Positions 26,757 to 36,028 of a DNA stretch of 64,000 nucleotides are shown piece after piece. The stretch spans positions 1 through 64,000 of the forward strand of contig NZ_WURB01000020.1 in assembly GCF_009830105.1 (NCBI RefSeq), written 5' to 3'. A program made the translations under genes and the position numbers. Below the pieces are notes generated by a model. It was not told where the DNA came from. It was given only the letters and a program-made list of their open reading frames with translations, and did no database searches. The stretch is from Microvirga makkahensis (GTDB lineage: Bacteria; Pseudomonadota; Alphaproteobacteria; Rhizobiales; Beijerinckiaceae). Position 1 is the stretch's first letter. Every line of letters begins with the position of its first letter.

Positions 26757-28103
26757 ATGAGAAGCAAGAGTAAGGCATCGGCAAGGCAGAGGCTAGTTCC
26801 GCCCCTGCATGCGACAGCTGGAATCTCATCGCAGGTCGATTTCGAAGTAGCGCACCTACGCGCAGACAGAGATCGATCCAGGGTGACAGTCGCCTATCTC
26901 ACCAACCAATACCCTGCCCCATCGCATAGCTTCATCCGGCGGGAAATTATTGCGCTTGAGGCGCGCGGCAACACTGTGCTGCGTTATGCCTTGAACTACC
27001 GGGAAGTCGAACTGGTCGATGAAGGTGACCTCGCCGAGAAAGCCAAAACCAAGCATATTCTCCGCCAGAAGTCAGTCGATCTTCTCGCAGCATTCACACG
27101 AACTGTTATCCGGCACCCGCTCGGCACAATGAGAGCTCTCGGAGCGAGTCTACGCATTGGCTTTCGATCTGATCGTGGCCTAATTCGACACCTCGCCTAC
27201 CTCATCGAAGCCGCCATTATTGCCGACTGGTGCAGCCACGACCAGGTTGAACACCTGCATGTCCATTTTGGCACGAACCCAGCCACGATAGCTCTCCTGG
27301 CTCACGTAATCGCTGGGATCTCATACTCCCTCACGGTGCACGGGCCCGAGGAATTCGACGGGCCGAGATCGATCGCGCTCTCAGACAAGATGAAGTCAGC
27401 ATCATTCGTAGTGGCTGTGAGCTCCTACGGTCGGAGCCAGCTCAAACGATGGATCGATCCAGACCAATGGCCCAAGTTACAGGTCGTACATTGCGGTCTC
27501 GATTGCGATTTCTACCCCGACCGAGGCCACGACAAAATTCCAGGGCCAAGTTTCGTTTGTGTGGCTCGCCTCGCAGAGCAGAAGGGACATTTTCTTCTGT
27601 TGGAAGCCACAGCCAAACTCCGGGCGCAAGGCCTTCGGTTCAGGCTGACCCTAGCGGGCGATGGTCCACTGCGGAAGCGTATTGAGAACCGGATAACGGA
27701 ACTTGAACTCGACGATATCGTCCATATCACGGGGTGGCTTTCAAATGAGGGCGTGAGAGCGGAAATCATGCAGTCCCGCATCGTCGTGCTCCCGAGCTTT
27801 GCCGAGGGGCTCCCGGTGGTCCTCATGGAGGCAATGGCCATGCGGCGTCCGGTGGTCTCAACATACGTAGCCGGAATTCCTGAACTTGTAATTCCTGGTA
27901 CGACGGGATGGCTGGTGCCTGCCGGCGACGCCGGATTGCTGGCGGATGCCATGCGGGATGCTCTGTCGGAAGAGCCTGAGGAATGGTCGCAAATGGGGCG
28001 AGCCGCGCGGCAGCGCGTCCTTGAGCGCCATGACGTGACCCGCGAGGCGGAGAAGATCGAACGCTTGATTCAAGTGGCGATCGGGCGAAATGTCCTATCC
28101 TGA
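26757..28103 (+). CDS. GT4-family glycosyltransferase
   Basis: The 448-residue protein has a GT-B fold. The N-terminal half begins with VAYLTNQYPAPSHSFIRREI, which is like colanic-acid/amylovoran transferases (WcaL, AmsK), and contains HLHVHFGTNPA. The C-terminal half carries FVCVARLAEQKGHFLLLEA, GDGPLRKRIE and the EX7E catalytic motif in FAEGLPVVLMEAMAMRRPVV. It should transfer a sugar from a nucleotide donor to a lipid-linked repeat unit at the cytoplasmic membrane face. The first 45 residues precede the conserved start and may be an over-extended N-terminus. Confidence 0.93.
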   Translation: MRSKSKASARQRLVPPLHATAGISSQVDFEVAHLRADRDRSRVTVAYLTNQYPAPSHSFIRREIIALEARGNTVLRYALNYREVELVDEGDLAEKAKTKHILRQKSVDLLAAFTRTVIRHPLGTMRALGASLRIGFRSDRGLIRHLAYLIEAAIIADWCSHDQVEHLHVHFGTNPATIALLAHVIAGISYSLTVHGPEEFDGPRSIALSDKMKSASFVVAVSSYGRSQLKRWIDPDQWPKLQVVHCGLDCDFYPDRGHDKIPGPSFVCVARLAEQKGHFLLLEATAKLRAQGLRFRLTLAGDGPLRKRIENRITELELDDIVHITGWLSNEGVRAEIMQSRIVVLPSFAEGLPVVLMEAMAMRRPVVSTYVAGIPELVIPGTTGWLVPAGDAGLLADAMRDALSEEPEEWSQMGRAARQRVLERHDVTREAEKIERLIQVAIGRNVLS

Positions 28104-28460
28104 ACCCCGCTTCTGCGCCAAGGTCACGGGCTGCAGCTGACGCCAGCCTTTGCTCATTGACCGTATACCTTTTATCGATGAGGAGAGATCACGGATTGGA
28201 GCCGATCCGCCAGACAACGGGGCAATGGGAGCATCCCGCATAACGTCTCTCAAGTTGCAAGACATCACCGGCTTCAGATCTGCTTCCATTTGCATCGAAT
28301 AGGCTTTTCTCCTCATTGTACCGCGATTTCAATGGCGAACCGGCACCACTTCGAAAAGAGATGCCCTAGCGCATCGTGCGGACCCGAAGGGCCGCGTCAG
28401 TGAAAAGTGGACCCGCTTTTCCGCATTCCACGATGCGCTCTTCAGAAAGTGGAGCCTCTG
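28104..28460. other. 357-base convergent gap containing a palindromic repeat
   Basis: The GT4 gene and the export-protein gene converge here. Apart from the repeat at 28368-28439 nothing coding was recognised. The repeat may serve as a transcription boundary for both genes. Confidence 0.5.
28368..28439. repeat. 72-base palindromic intergenic element (rhizobial REP-like)
   Basis: AGCGCATCGTG (28368-28378) pairs perfectly with CACGATGCGCT (28429-28439). Inside lie the dispersed core GACCCGAAGGGCCGCG (28381-28396) and an AAAAGTGGACCCGCTTTT inner dyad. The same core occurs at 22760-22775. Such AAAAGTGGATCC-type repeats are familiar from Hyphomicrobiales genomes, and this copy lies between converging genes as is usual for them. 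Confidence 0.8.
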
Positions 28461-29756
28461 TCACCCGCGCTCGCGGCGGGCCTCCCGACGGGGCCGTGTG
28501 CCGGCCGACGATTCCCCTCCGGGTGCCGGATCGACCCTGATCAGGTCTCCTTGCTGAATTTGAGTGAGCTCGGTGGCGGGGATTTCTTGAACACGGCCAG
28601 CTTCAGTGCGAAGTATTACATACTGCCAGGATCTGGTTCCGATGATCGAGCGGTCGGACGACTGGGATGCGCCATCAAGATGCATCAGACGGTCCTGACT
28701 CATCTTCATCCTTGAACGAAGTTCATCGAGGTTGCGTTCCGTCTGCTGGAGCTCCGATTGCAGCTCAATCTGGCGCTGATTCTGAATATCCGGAAGAGCG
28801 GCCGTGTTTTGGATGACGTTGCTCTCGGCTCTTGTCAAGTCCGCTTGCAGTTGAGACCTGGTTCGCTTGAGCTCCTCTAGGGAGATTTCGATCTCCAGCA
28901 GTCGTGAGTCCGTTGCAATCCCCTTGGAAACCAAAGACTGGATATTCTCATAGCGCCTGCTGATCAGCTCAATCTGTTTATCGGTCGTGGCAATCTGATT
29001 TCTGACAGCGTCGACTTCCCGTTTGGCCGTATCTTTGAGCAACTCAACCGCTTCGATCTGGCCGCGGTATTTTTGGCGGCGTCTGTCCAGCAGCACTCGC
29101 TCCCGCTGCAGGACCTCGCTGGCAACGGAGTCCCGATGCGCGGCAATCTCGGCAGGCATCTCGATGGATTGTTGATCATCGAGCTCAGCCCGCAGCCTTG
29201 CCTCCTGAACGAGAAGGGTGACCAACTGCCGCTGCAGGGCTTCAGACTCGCCGCGTAGCTCAATGGCGCGGTCGCGGCTCGCCTCAATCTCCGTCCGGAA
29301 GAACCCTCCAGAGACGCTGACGGCGTGGAGAACAGTCATTCCAGCCCGGTACCGGTAAGCACCAGGCTGATCGACGTCTCCGGCGACATAGATCATTGGA
29401 GGATCCTGTTCAGGCGCTGGGCTCAGCATGACGGTCAGGTTGAGCTTGTCTTTGAAGAACTCTTGGAGCCGCTGCGTCAGCGCAGTCTCGAGCTCTTCAG
29501 GAGTAAGCCCTTCCGCATGCAAATGACCGGCGAGAGGCATCGATATACGACCGTCGGGCCTGACGACGATCTGCCGGTTGAGAGTCTGCTGCTGCGCCAC
29601 CCAGACTTCGATGAGATCCCCTGCCTTGAATTGGTAAGGTGCCGTTTGCGCCGCGGCGGAGGCAATCCACAGGCTCCAGCAGAGCGAACCGAGCCAGGGC
29701 AATGCAGTCAATCGGGGCACAGGAAGGCCGCCTCCAATCCTCCCAAGACGGGCCAT
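28461..29756 (-). CDS. Polysaccharide export (OPX/Wza-type) protein with long coiled coil
   Basis: The 431-residue protein begins with a signal peptide ending at ASAAAQ (about residue 36). A Poly_export domain follows (YQFKAGDLIEVWVAQQQTLNRQIVVRPDGRISMPLAGHLHAEGLT) and an SLBB-type segment (IYVAGDVDQPGAYRYRAGMTVLHAVSVSGG). Residues about 165-355 are rich in heptad-like Leu/Glu/Arg/Gln and look like a long coiled coil, then a short beta part ends the protein. There is no lipobox cysteine. It should form the outer-membrane exit of the polysaccharide together with the Wzz-type protein at 44537-46126. The start at 29756 follows AGGGAG and restores a normal signal peptide. Confidence 0.9.
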   Translation of the reverse strand: MARLGRIGGGLPVPRLTALPWLGSLCWSLWIASAAAQTAPYQFKAGDLIEVWVAQQQTLNRQIVVRPDGRISMPLAGHLHAEGLTPEELETALTQRLQEFFKDKLNLTVMLSPAPEQDPPMIYVAGDVDQPGAYRYRAGMTVLHAVSVSGGFFRTEIEASRDRAIELRGESEALQRQLVTLLVQEARLRAELDDQQSIEMPAEIAAHRDSVASEVLQRERVLLDRRRQKYRGQIEAVELLKDTAKREVDAVRNQIATTDKQIELISRRYENIQSLVSKGIATDSRLLEIEISLEELKRTRSQLQADLTRAESNVIQNTAALPDIQNQRQIELQSELQQTERNLDELRSRMKMSQDRLMHLDGASQSSDRSIIGTRSWQYVILRTEAGRVQEIPATELTQIQQGDLIRVDPAPGGESSAGTRPRREARRERG

Positions 29757-29969
29757 CGCATTTCTCCCTGTCACTTGAAACGGTTTCGACGGAACAGTCG
29801 CGAGCAACCGTGATCCTTCGCCACATCCTACGGCGGACGCGAGTAAACGGCGAATAGGGTTCAAACGGCTTTCAACCACGATAGAGACGAGATCCCGGGG
29901 CATTCTGCTTTCCATGTTCTATGAAGGCGATTGGAATCGAACCCAACGGTGCCGCTGAAGAGTACCAGC

Positions 29970-31577
29970 CTACTCGCCATGCTGGCCTTGGGCTAGGGCG
30001 TTATCTCGCATGAACTGCTGCACCGCCTCCCATTTGGGTGCTGTCGATGGATCCTGCTGCTCTGTTTCGAGAAGCCCCCAACTTCCCCATTTGCCGTACA
30101 CACCCATGGAATTGTAGAGCACAAACAGATCGCCTCCCGCCGCCTTCCAATGATTGAGGTGAGACAGGTAAATGTCCTTCATTCGTGGATGCCGGTTGGC
30201 TGACAGAAAGAGCTGCTCGAGCTTTGGATTGTTCTCGGAACCCGCATATCCGGCGAGGTGCTGCCCGCCCTCGTAGGCAACCAATCTGACGCCCATCGCC
30301 CGGGCGACCGCCGCTTGGCTTTCGATCATCTTCTTGTTTTCCATTTCGACCTCCCGGGCGAGAGTCTGCAAGACTTGATCGACCGACAAACCGACGACCT
30401 GCCCCTGCCGCTTAGGATCGCCGAGCGCATTCCCGAAGTAGGGCGCTACTGCAAGGACGTCGGCGTAGCGGCGCGCCTCGCCCCATTCCAAGACCGTAGA
30501 GCTCGTCCAAGGATTCGCTGCCTGGGCTGCATATACGCCGATTATCCTTGATTTCTGGTCGGCAAAGACCTGCTCCCAGATCTTCAGCACCTCGGTCGTG
30601 CGTTGAGAATAATAGCGAAGCTGCGCCTCGAATTCGTTCGAGGAGAGGCCTAGCTGCGTTCCCATTCGGGCCGCATGCCTGGATTGCTCGAAGATCCCGT
30701 TCCAGACCTCGTTGGAGTACTCGACATAGACAGGCAACGAAGGATCAAGCTCTTGCTTGACCTGCTCGGCGAAATGACGAACGTATTCGTCGTCGGCCAG
30801 ATGCGGAATACAGAACCAAGGTGCCGCCTTCTGCACATTGGATAGCCCGATCATGTACTCGAGAGCGACTCCACCTTCAGCTTGAGTAAAGCTCGCCTTC
30901 GGAGGTCTTTGTTCCCAACGGCGCACTTTCGAATTGTTCGTTTGCATCCAGTCCATGAAGCGAAGAACGGACATGCCTGCCCAACGGTCGAGAAAGGCCT
31001 GACGAAATGTCGGCGGATTGGTAGGAACATTCGGCTCGTGCAGCCGAATGTTTCGTAAAGGGTCAGCAGGGTCGGTTTCAACGATCTGTACGGCTATCGC
31101 ACCCCGCTCGCCGCCAAGATCGGTAATGATGTCACGTCCTGCTCCGCGCTGTTTCAGGTGCGCCCCAAACGTGTATTGCAGCCGACCCTTGCCGTCGTAG
31201 AGGACGACCAGCTCTTTTGGGAGATGACCGCGAGCGGAAGTGCCAAGGAGGAAGCTCTCCATTCCTGATCCTTGAGGCACTGCCTTCGGATAATTGTCGT
31301 CTGTCATGGGCGGCAACGGGACGTCCCAGGTAAACGGCTTTCCGCGAGGCTGAGTACGCCAGCGCGATGCATGCAGGGCGAGATTGGTAAACGGGTGCTC
31401 CGTCGTCCAATAGGTTATCTCGGCCAAATTGATTCCAAGTCCCGCACGTCGGGCAGGCTCCTGGACACGAGATGGAGCCGAAATCTGCGCCTCGCTTGGA
31501 TTGGCAGTTCCTCCAAACAAGGCAAGAGCCAGCACGGCAAAGTATGATTTGATTTTCGTTCGTCCCGCAAAGGCCAT
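29970..31577 (-). CDS. Secreted glycoside-hydrolase-like / cellulose-binding-type protein
   Basis: The 535-residue protein has a signal peptide (FAVLALALFGGTANPSEAQ). The sequence GLGINLAEITYWTTEHPFTNLALHASRW near the N-terminus and PVYVEYSNEVWNGIFEQ in the middle are typical of a family of secreted TIM-barrel-like proteins often annotated as cellulose-binding. The Glu of SNEVW is a candidate catalytic or binding residue, and LVAYEGGQHL supplies a second Glu late in the barrel. I infer a polysaccharide-processing or -binding role outside the cytoplasm. The start at 31577 is chosen because the signal peptide begins there. It follows the SGNH-like gene by 46 bases. Confidence 0.8.
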   Translation of the reverse strand: MAFAGRTKIKSYFAVLALALFGGTANPSEAQISAPSRVQEPARRAGLGINLAEITYWTTEHPFTNLALHASRWRTQPRGKPFTWDVPLPPMTDDNYPKAVPQGSGMESFLLGTSARGHLPKELVVLYDGKGRLQYTFGAHLKQRGAGRDIITDLGGERGAIAVQIVETDPADPLRNIRLHEPNVPTNPPTFRQAFLDRWAGMSVLRFMDWMQTNNSKVRRWEQRPPKASFTQAEGGVALEYMIGLSNVQKAAPWFCIPHLADDEYVRHFAEQVKQELDPSLPVYVEYSNEVWNGIFEQSRHAARMGTQLGLSSNEFEAQLRYYSQRTTEVLKIWEQVFADQKSRIIGVYAAQAANPWTSSTVLEWGEARRYADVLAVAPYFGNALGDPKRQGQVVGLSVDQVLQTLAREVEMENKKMIESQAAVARAMGVRLVAYEGGQHLAGYAGSENNPKLEQLFLSANRHPRMKDIYLSHLNHWKAAGGDLFVLYNSMGVYGKWGSWGLLETEQQDPSTAPKWEAVQQFMRDNALAQGQHGE

Positions 31578-31623
31578 TGGTGAGATCTTCTCGACTAGGG
31601 TGGAGAGAGGATGCGCGCGTAGG

Positions 31624-32901
31624 TCAATCCGGTGGGGAATACCAGTAGGTGCGATCATGAGCGGCGCTGTAATAGAGTGGGTTATCTTCATCTTCACGCG
31701 AGAGGCGGTAACGCCAGCGGGCAAGATGTTGCAGCCATTTCGCGTAGGCTTGAATCGTATTGCCCTCCTGGCGCCAGTAGGTATCGCGGATATACGACCA
31801 GTAGGTGTACACAAACTCATTGCTGACGATGGCGCGGCACGCCTCTAGAGAGTTGGCCTGCTGATCGCGCGCAATGTCCGTCACGAAGGTCCATGCCATC
31901 TGTTGGAGAGTAGCTGTCTGTGTCTGGTCGATTTCTGAGGGCGCCCAAGCACCCAACGGCGAGCGGCGATAGACGATGGCATAGCTCACAAGAGCGATAT
32001 AATACGTTCCCAGCGGCGTCAGATGCACATCGTCCCGGAAGAGCCGCTCCATTGTCTGCCGCACGCTTTCCCCGCTGATACCCGGCAGACCAGCGCCCTG
32101 CGTAGCACGCTCCACGAGGGCAGCTAAGGCAGCAGCAGCCGGCAGGGAGGAAATTCGATCCGTGCGTCCTTCTGCTGCCAGAGACTGGTTGATACGCGCC
32201 GCAACACACTGCCACGCCGAAAGCGCTTCCCGCTCGTAGGCAATCCATCGATTGGGATTATCCTTATCGTTCAGGCTGATCCAGGAATGATAGAGATAGG
32301 TCGTCGCCTGCGGATTTCCTTCGATGATCCGGTCATGGAAGTGCCGAAGATAGCGGACCGTGTCATTCCAGATCAGGGAACCCAGCAGCGTGTGCTGCTC
32401 AGTGATGATCAGCGCATCGTACCGATCGGTGTCGATGGTCTGCGGCCTGCGCAGCTCGTTGATGACGTTCAGGCCCTGCCCGTCGCGGTTCTCCCCCTGG
32501 CTATAACCCACCCAGCCCGTTTCTCCAGCACCGCGCCCGCGGATACGCTCGCGGATCGAGGAGCCGAATAAATTTTGCTGGTTCCAGACTGCAGGTGTGC
32601 CAAGGCTGTCGGCGATGGTCGCAAGATAGTCCGGTAGCGGGCGGTCCGTCAGGCTGTGTCCCGACACGAAAATCCGTGCTGCCTCTCGGGGGGGCGGAAC
32701 GAGGCTCAAGGCAGGCTCAGTTCGGCCTTTGGATAGGCTCGCCTGGCTGCCGGCTCCGGCGGCCTCGGTCGCACTCGCAGCCACCGCGAGGGCCAGAACA
32801 CCGTATCGGGCGACCTTCGTGGCTCTCGCCAGCATACGCATGTCACGCGAGCCGCTGCTCGACGTCAGCATATCGATTGGAAGCTCATGGTCGAATCCCA
32901 C
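31624..32901 (-). CDS. Secreted SGNH-hydrolase-like protein
   Basis: The 425-residue protein has an N-terminal hydrophobic signal (ATKVARYGVLALAVAASATEAAG; start may be the ATG at 32841). The segment FVSGHSLTD near residue 79-86 resembles block I of SGNH hydrolases, although the Gly-Asp-Ser is Gly-His-Ser. DDVHLTPLG near residue 290-298 provides the C-terminal Asp-x-x-His pair. SGNH enzymes at polysaccharide loci often add or remove O-acetyl groups. It is the first gene of a minus-strand pair with the hydrolase-like protein, then the export protein. Substrate unknown. Confidence 0.75.
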   Translation of the reverse strand: MGFDHELPIDMLTSSSGSRDMRMLARATKVARYGVLALAVAASATEAAGAGSQASLSKGRTEPALSLVPPPREAARIFVSGHSLTDRPLPDYLATIADSLGTPAVWNQQNLFGSSIRERIRGRGAGETGWVGYSQGENRDGQGLNVINELRRPQTIDTDRYDALIITEQHTLLGSLIWNDTVRYLRHFHDRIIEGNPQATTYLYHSWISLNDKDNPNRWIAYEREALSAWQCVAARINQSLAAEGRTDRISSLPAAAALAALVERATQGAGLPGISGESVRQTMERLFRDDVHLTPLGTYYIALVSYAIVYRRSPLGAWAPSEIDQTQTATLQQMAWTFVTDIARDQQANSLEACRAIVSNEFVYTYWSYIRDTYWRQEGNTIQAYAKWLQHLARWRYRLSREDEDNPLYYSAAHDRTYWYSPPD

Positions 32902-33165
32902 ACGTCACTCTCAAGCTAGGTCGAACGCACGTCCCGCCATTAAGGATGGAGTGAGGCAGTTCCCAAAGTAGGAATAGGGGCAGAAAAGAGGAAAAAAGGG
33001 GTAATTTACATCGCCGTTGGCCGCTGCCAGTTTTACGTATTGCAAGGATCTGAGCAGCATGAAATGCATAGACGCTCCCGCTTCGCGGCAAGCCGACCGA
33101 ACCAGCACCAGCCGCTTGAAGCCATATGTGCAGCATGCATGGTTTGACAAAGCGGTGCGTATCCT

Positions 33166-34350
33166 ATGCTGGATATGACACTAGGTGCTTTGGCCGCTCT
33201 GGTCTGCTTTCCCTCGCTCATTCTTGCGGCCGAGGTTCTGGCCGCCTCCGCTCTCAAGAGCCCTGTCAGTCGCACCTGGCGCCCCGGCCGCTTCCTCGGA
33301 CCCGGAACCATTGCGGTCATCGTGCCGGCCCACAATGAGGAAGCCGGCATTCGACAAACTCTGCAGGATATCGCGGCGCAGCTGCGGCCCTGCGATCGGC
33401 TGCTGGTGGTCGCCGACAACTGCACCGACGACACCGCCGCCGTGGCGCGAGCGGCCGGCGCCGAGGTCAGCGAGCGTCAAGATCCGGAGCGCCGCGGCAA
33501 GGGCTATGCCCTCGACTGGGGCCTGCGCCATTTGCGGCAAGACCCACCTGAGACGGTGGTCATCATTGATGCTGACTGCCGTGTGGCTCCAGGCTCCATT
33601 CTGCCCCTCGCCCAGACGGCCTTCGCCGCAGGTCGGCCCACTCAGGCGCTCTATGTCATGAAGTCGGCGCGAGAAGGGCAGCGGCGGCGGGTTCAGGAAC
33701 TGGCCTGGATGCTCAAGAACCATGTGCGGCCGCTCGGGCTGGCAAGACTCGGGCTGCCGTGCCAGCTCATGGGCACCGGCATGGCCTTTCCATGGCAGCC
33801 CCTCGCAGCCGTCGATCTGGCCAGTGGCCATCTAGTGGAGGACGTCAAGCTCGGGCTCGATCTCGCCGCCCGCGGCAGAGCTGCGCTGTTCTACCCTGCC
33901 GCCTACGTCGAGAGCACCTTTCCGGCCTCGGAGACCGGCATTATTACCCAACGGCAGCGCTGGGAGATCGGCTCGACCCGCACGCTTGTGCAGGAGGCGC
34001 CGCGGGCGCTCTGGCGAGGGCTACGGACCGGCAATCGGGATCTGCTGGCGCTGGCGCTCGACCTTCTGGTGCCGCCCTTGAGCCTACTGAGCGCCGTGGT
34101 CGGACTGGTGTGGCTGGCTTGTGCGGCGGCGGCTCTGGTCGGGTACGGCCTGATGCCCCTGTTGCTGGCGACGATTGCCGGTTTGCTGACGGCGGGCAGT
34201 CTGACGCTGGCTTGGGCGCGGTTCGGCCGGCGGATTCTCGGGGTGCGAGACCTGCCGGAGCTGGCAGGTCATCTGATGCAGAAAGTTCGGATCTATCGCC
34301 GCCTCGGACACCTCCCGGAGTGGATCCGCACCGACAGGTCACGAGGATAG
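33166..34350 (+). CDS. GT2-family glycosyltransferase with QxxRW motif, membrane-bound
   Basis: The 394-residue protein has one N-terminal membrane segment, a GT2 catalytic domain and two or three C-terminal membrane segments. Motifs are VIVPAHNEEAGIRQTL, VADNCTDDTA, DADCRV as the metal-binding Asp motif, HLVEDVKLGLDLA with the catalytic Asp, and ITQRQRWEIG carrying the QxxRW acceptor-site signature. This layout is shared by bacterial processive or ExoU/ExoW-like glycosyltransferases of exopolysaccharide synthesis. It stands alone between divergent secreted-protein genes and an IS110 remnant. Confidence 0.92.
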   Translation: MLDMTLGALAALVCFPSLILAAEVLAASALKSPVSRTWRPGRFLGPGTIAVIVPAHNEEAGIRQTLQDIAAQLRPCDRLLVVADNCTDDTAAVARAAGAEVSERQDPERRGKGYALDWGLRHLRQDPPETVVIIDADCRVAPGSILPLAQTAFAAGRPTQALYVMKSAREGQRRRVQELAWMLKNHVRPLGLARLGLPCQLMGTGMAFPWQPLAAVDLASGHLVEDVKLGLDLAARGRAALFYPAAYVESTFPASETGIITQRQRWEIGSTRTLVQEAPRALWRGLRTGNRDLLALALDLLVPPLSLLSAVVGLVWLACAAAALVGYGLMPLLLATIAGLLTAGSLTLAWARFGRRILGVRDLPELAGHLMQKVRIYRRLGHLPEWIRTDRSRG

Positions 34351-34713
34351 TGTCATTTCCGACCCTCGCCTATCGCGCCTCCTCGCGCCTCGAGAGCGGT
34401 ATGGCGCGGGATAAACCAGAAAGCGTGCGCGGGCCCTCGGCGCGAGCTTCTCTGAACCGGCGCGGAGGCGCTTGAACTTCCTTGCAGCGTCCTCGTTGCT
34501 GCAATGGTCGGCTTATGGGGCCGGTGATGCACGGAACAGCCGACAGCAGTCGCCGCATGATGGAGCTGCGCAGGAGGAACCTTCCAAGGTGTGGAACGCA
34601 CGCTGCGGGCTTGAGGCTAGCAGGTGCAACAGCCTAGGCGGAATGGTTCATCCACGTCCCGGCAGGGACGCCTCAGCACACCTCAGGACAGGCGCATCGG
34701 AGTTCCGTCTGGA
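34351..34713. other. 363-base gap next to an IS110 remnant
   Basis: No supported gene. It probably contains the right flank of the IS110 element, whose ends I cannot place because IS110 members usually lack clear terminal inverted repeats. Confidence 0.4.
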
Positions 34714-35738
34714 TCAGGCGATGGCATTGCCTGCCCGGCTGAACGGTTCGCCGGATTTGAGCATCGCATGCATGATGACGGCGAGCTTCCTCGCCACAGC
34801 AACGGCTGCCCGTTTGAAGCCGATCCTCTCCCTCAACTGAAATCCCCATTAGCGCAGGTCACTGTCGGCATGGGTGCGTGCCAGGATCACGGTTACGGCC
34901 TCATAGAGCAGCCCTCGCAGATGAGCATCGCCGCGCCCGGAGATATGGCCGTCATAGTCGACCTCGCCGGTCTGGTAGCGGCGGGTCGTCAGCCCCAGCC
35001 AAACGCCGACCGAGCGCGACTTCTTGAAGTTTGCCGGATCCTCGATGGCGGCCGTGAACGAGGTGGCGGTGATCGCCGCCACGCCGGGGATCGACATCAA
35101 CTGCTGACAGGCCGCACTCTGCCGGGCACTGGCGAGAAGCTGCCACCCCAAGGCGGACGCCCGCTGCGCACGCTGCGCCAAGCCTCCAGCACCGGCAGGA
35201 TGATCCGGGCGAGCTCTTCCTGGCCCACCAATAGGCGCTGGACTTCGGCTTCGAACGTGCCGCCTTTGCCGCGCGGCACGACCAGCCCGAACGTTTTCAT
35301 GAGCCCGCGGACCTGGTTGGGCAGCTCGGTTGTGATCTGGACCGATCGGGTCCGTGCGGCCACCAGCGTGCGGATCAGCATGCTGTCACAGCCCTTCACC
35401 CGCACCTCGCGGTAGAAGCCGACCTCGGCCAGATGGGCCAAGCCATCGGCATCATTGGCGTCGGTTTTGTTGGGTGCCATGTCGAGGGCGGCCTTGGCGT
35501 GGCGGGCGTTGACGCAGATGGCCGGCAGCCCTTCAGCACTCAGCGCATGATAGAACCACACCGATAAAGGATCGGTCTCGGAGACCACCCGCTTCGGCTC
35601 GGGCGCACGCTTGCGCAGGACCTCGGCGATCAGGTTCGGGTCAGAGGGGCATTTGCCGCGCCAGATCCGCGTGCCGTCCCGCCGCACGGAAATCGCCGCT
35701 TCATTCAAGGACACGTCAAGGCCGATATACTCACCCAT
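34714..35738 (-). pseudogene. IS110-family transposase, broken by a frameshift and a nonsense codon
   Basis: The N-terminal frame starts MGEYIGLDVSLNEAAISVR at 35738 and has the DEDD-type features VVSETDPLSVWFYHAL and NKTDANDADGLAHL. Near 35180 the reading shifts by one base to the frame carrying LMSIPGVAAITATSFTA, the transposase_20 domain, and HISGRGDAHLRGLLYEAV. An in-frame TAA at 34849-34851 then interrupts it, although the next codons still read WGFQLRERIGFKRAAVA followed by VARKLAVIMHAMLKSG. Two lesions make the gene inactive. It lies inside the exopolysaccharide island between two biosynthetic genes. Confidence 0.87.
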
Positions 35739-36028
35739 GCTTGTTCTCCGTTCGATGCTTGGGCCCGGCGTCCAGTCGTGAGCCCGTCTTTCCATCTTAT
35801 CGGGGAACAACCACCCATTCTTCCATGCAGTGACCATCCGGCCTAAGGGCGGCTCGCTCCGCGACTACCCAATGTGTGGGCTACGCGCTGGCCCTCGCGC
35901 GCGCGGCGGACCAAAAGGACTCATGTTGGAAATTATGGGCATCCCGGCCGGCTCGGCATTGCAACCCATCGGCAGGCCTGTACCATCCAGACGACCTATG
36001 CTTCTTGCGAACTCGTGAAAGCAGCCGG

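Noticed and set aside
29932-29955. GGTTCGATTCC on the minus strand, resembling a tRNA T-loop
   Set aside because: The flanking bases do not form the 5-base T stem, and no acceptor, D or anticodon arms were found around it.
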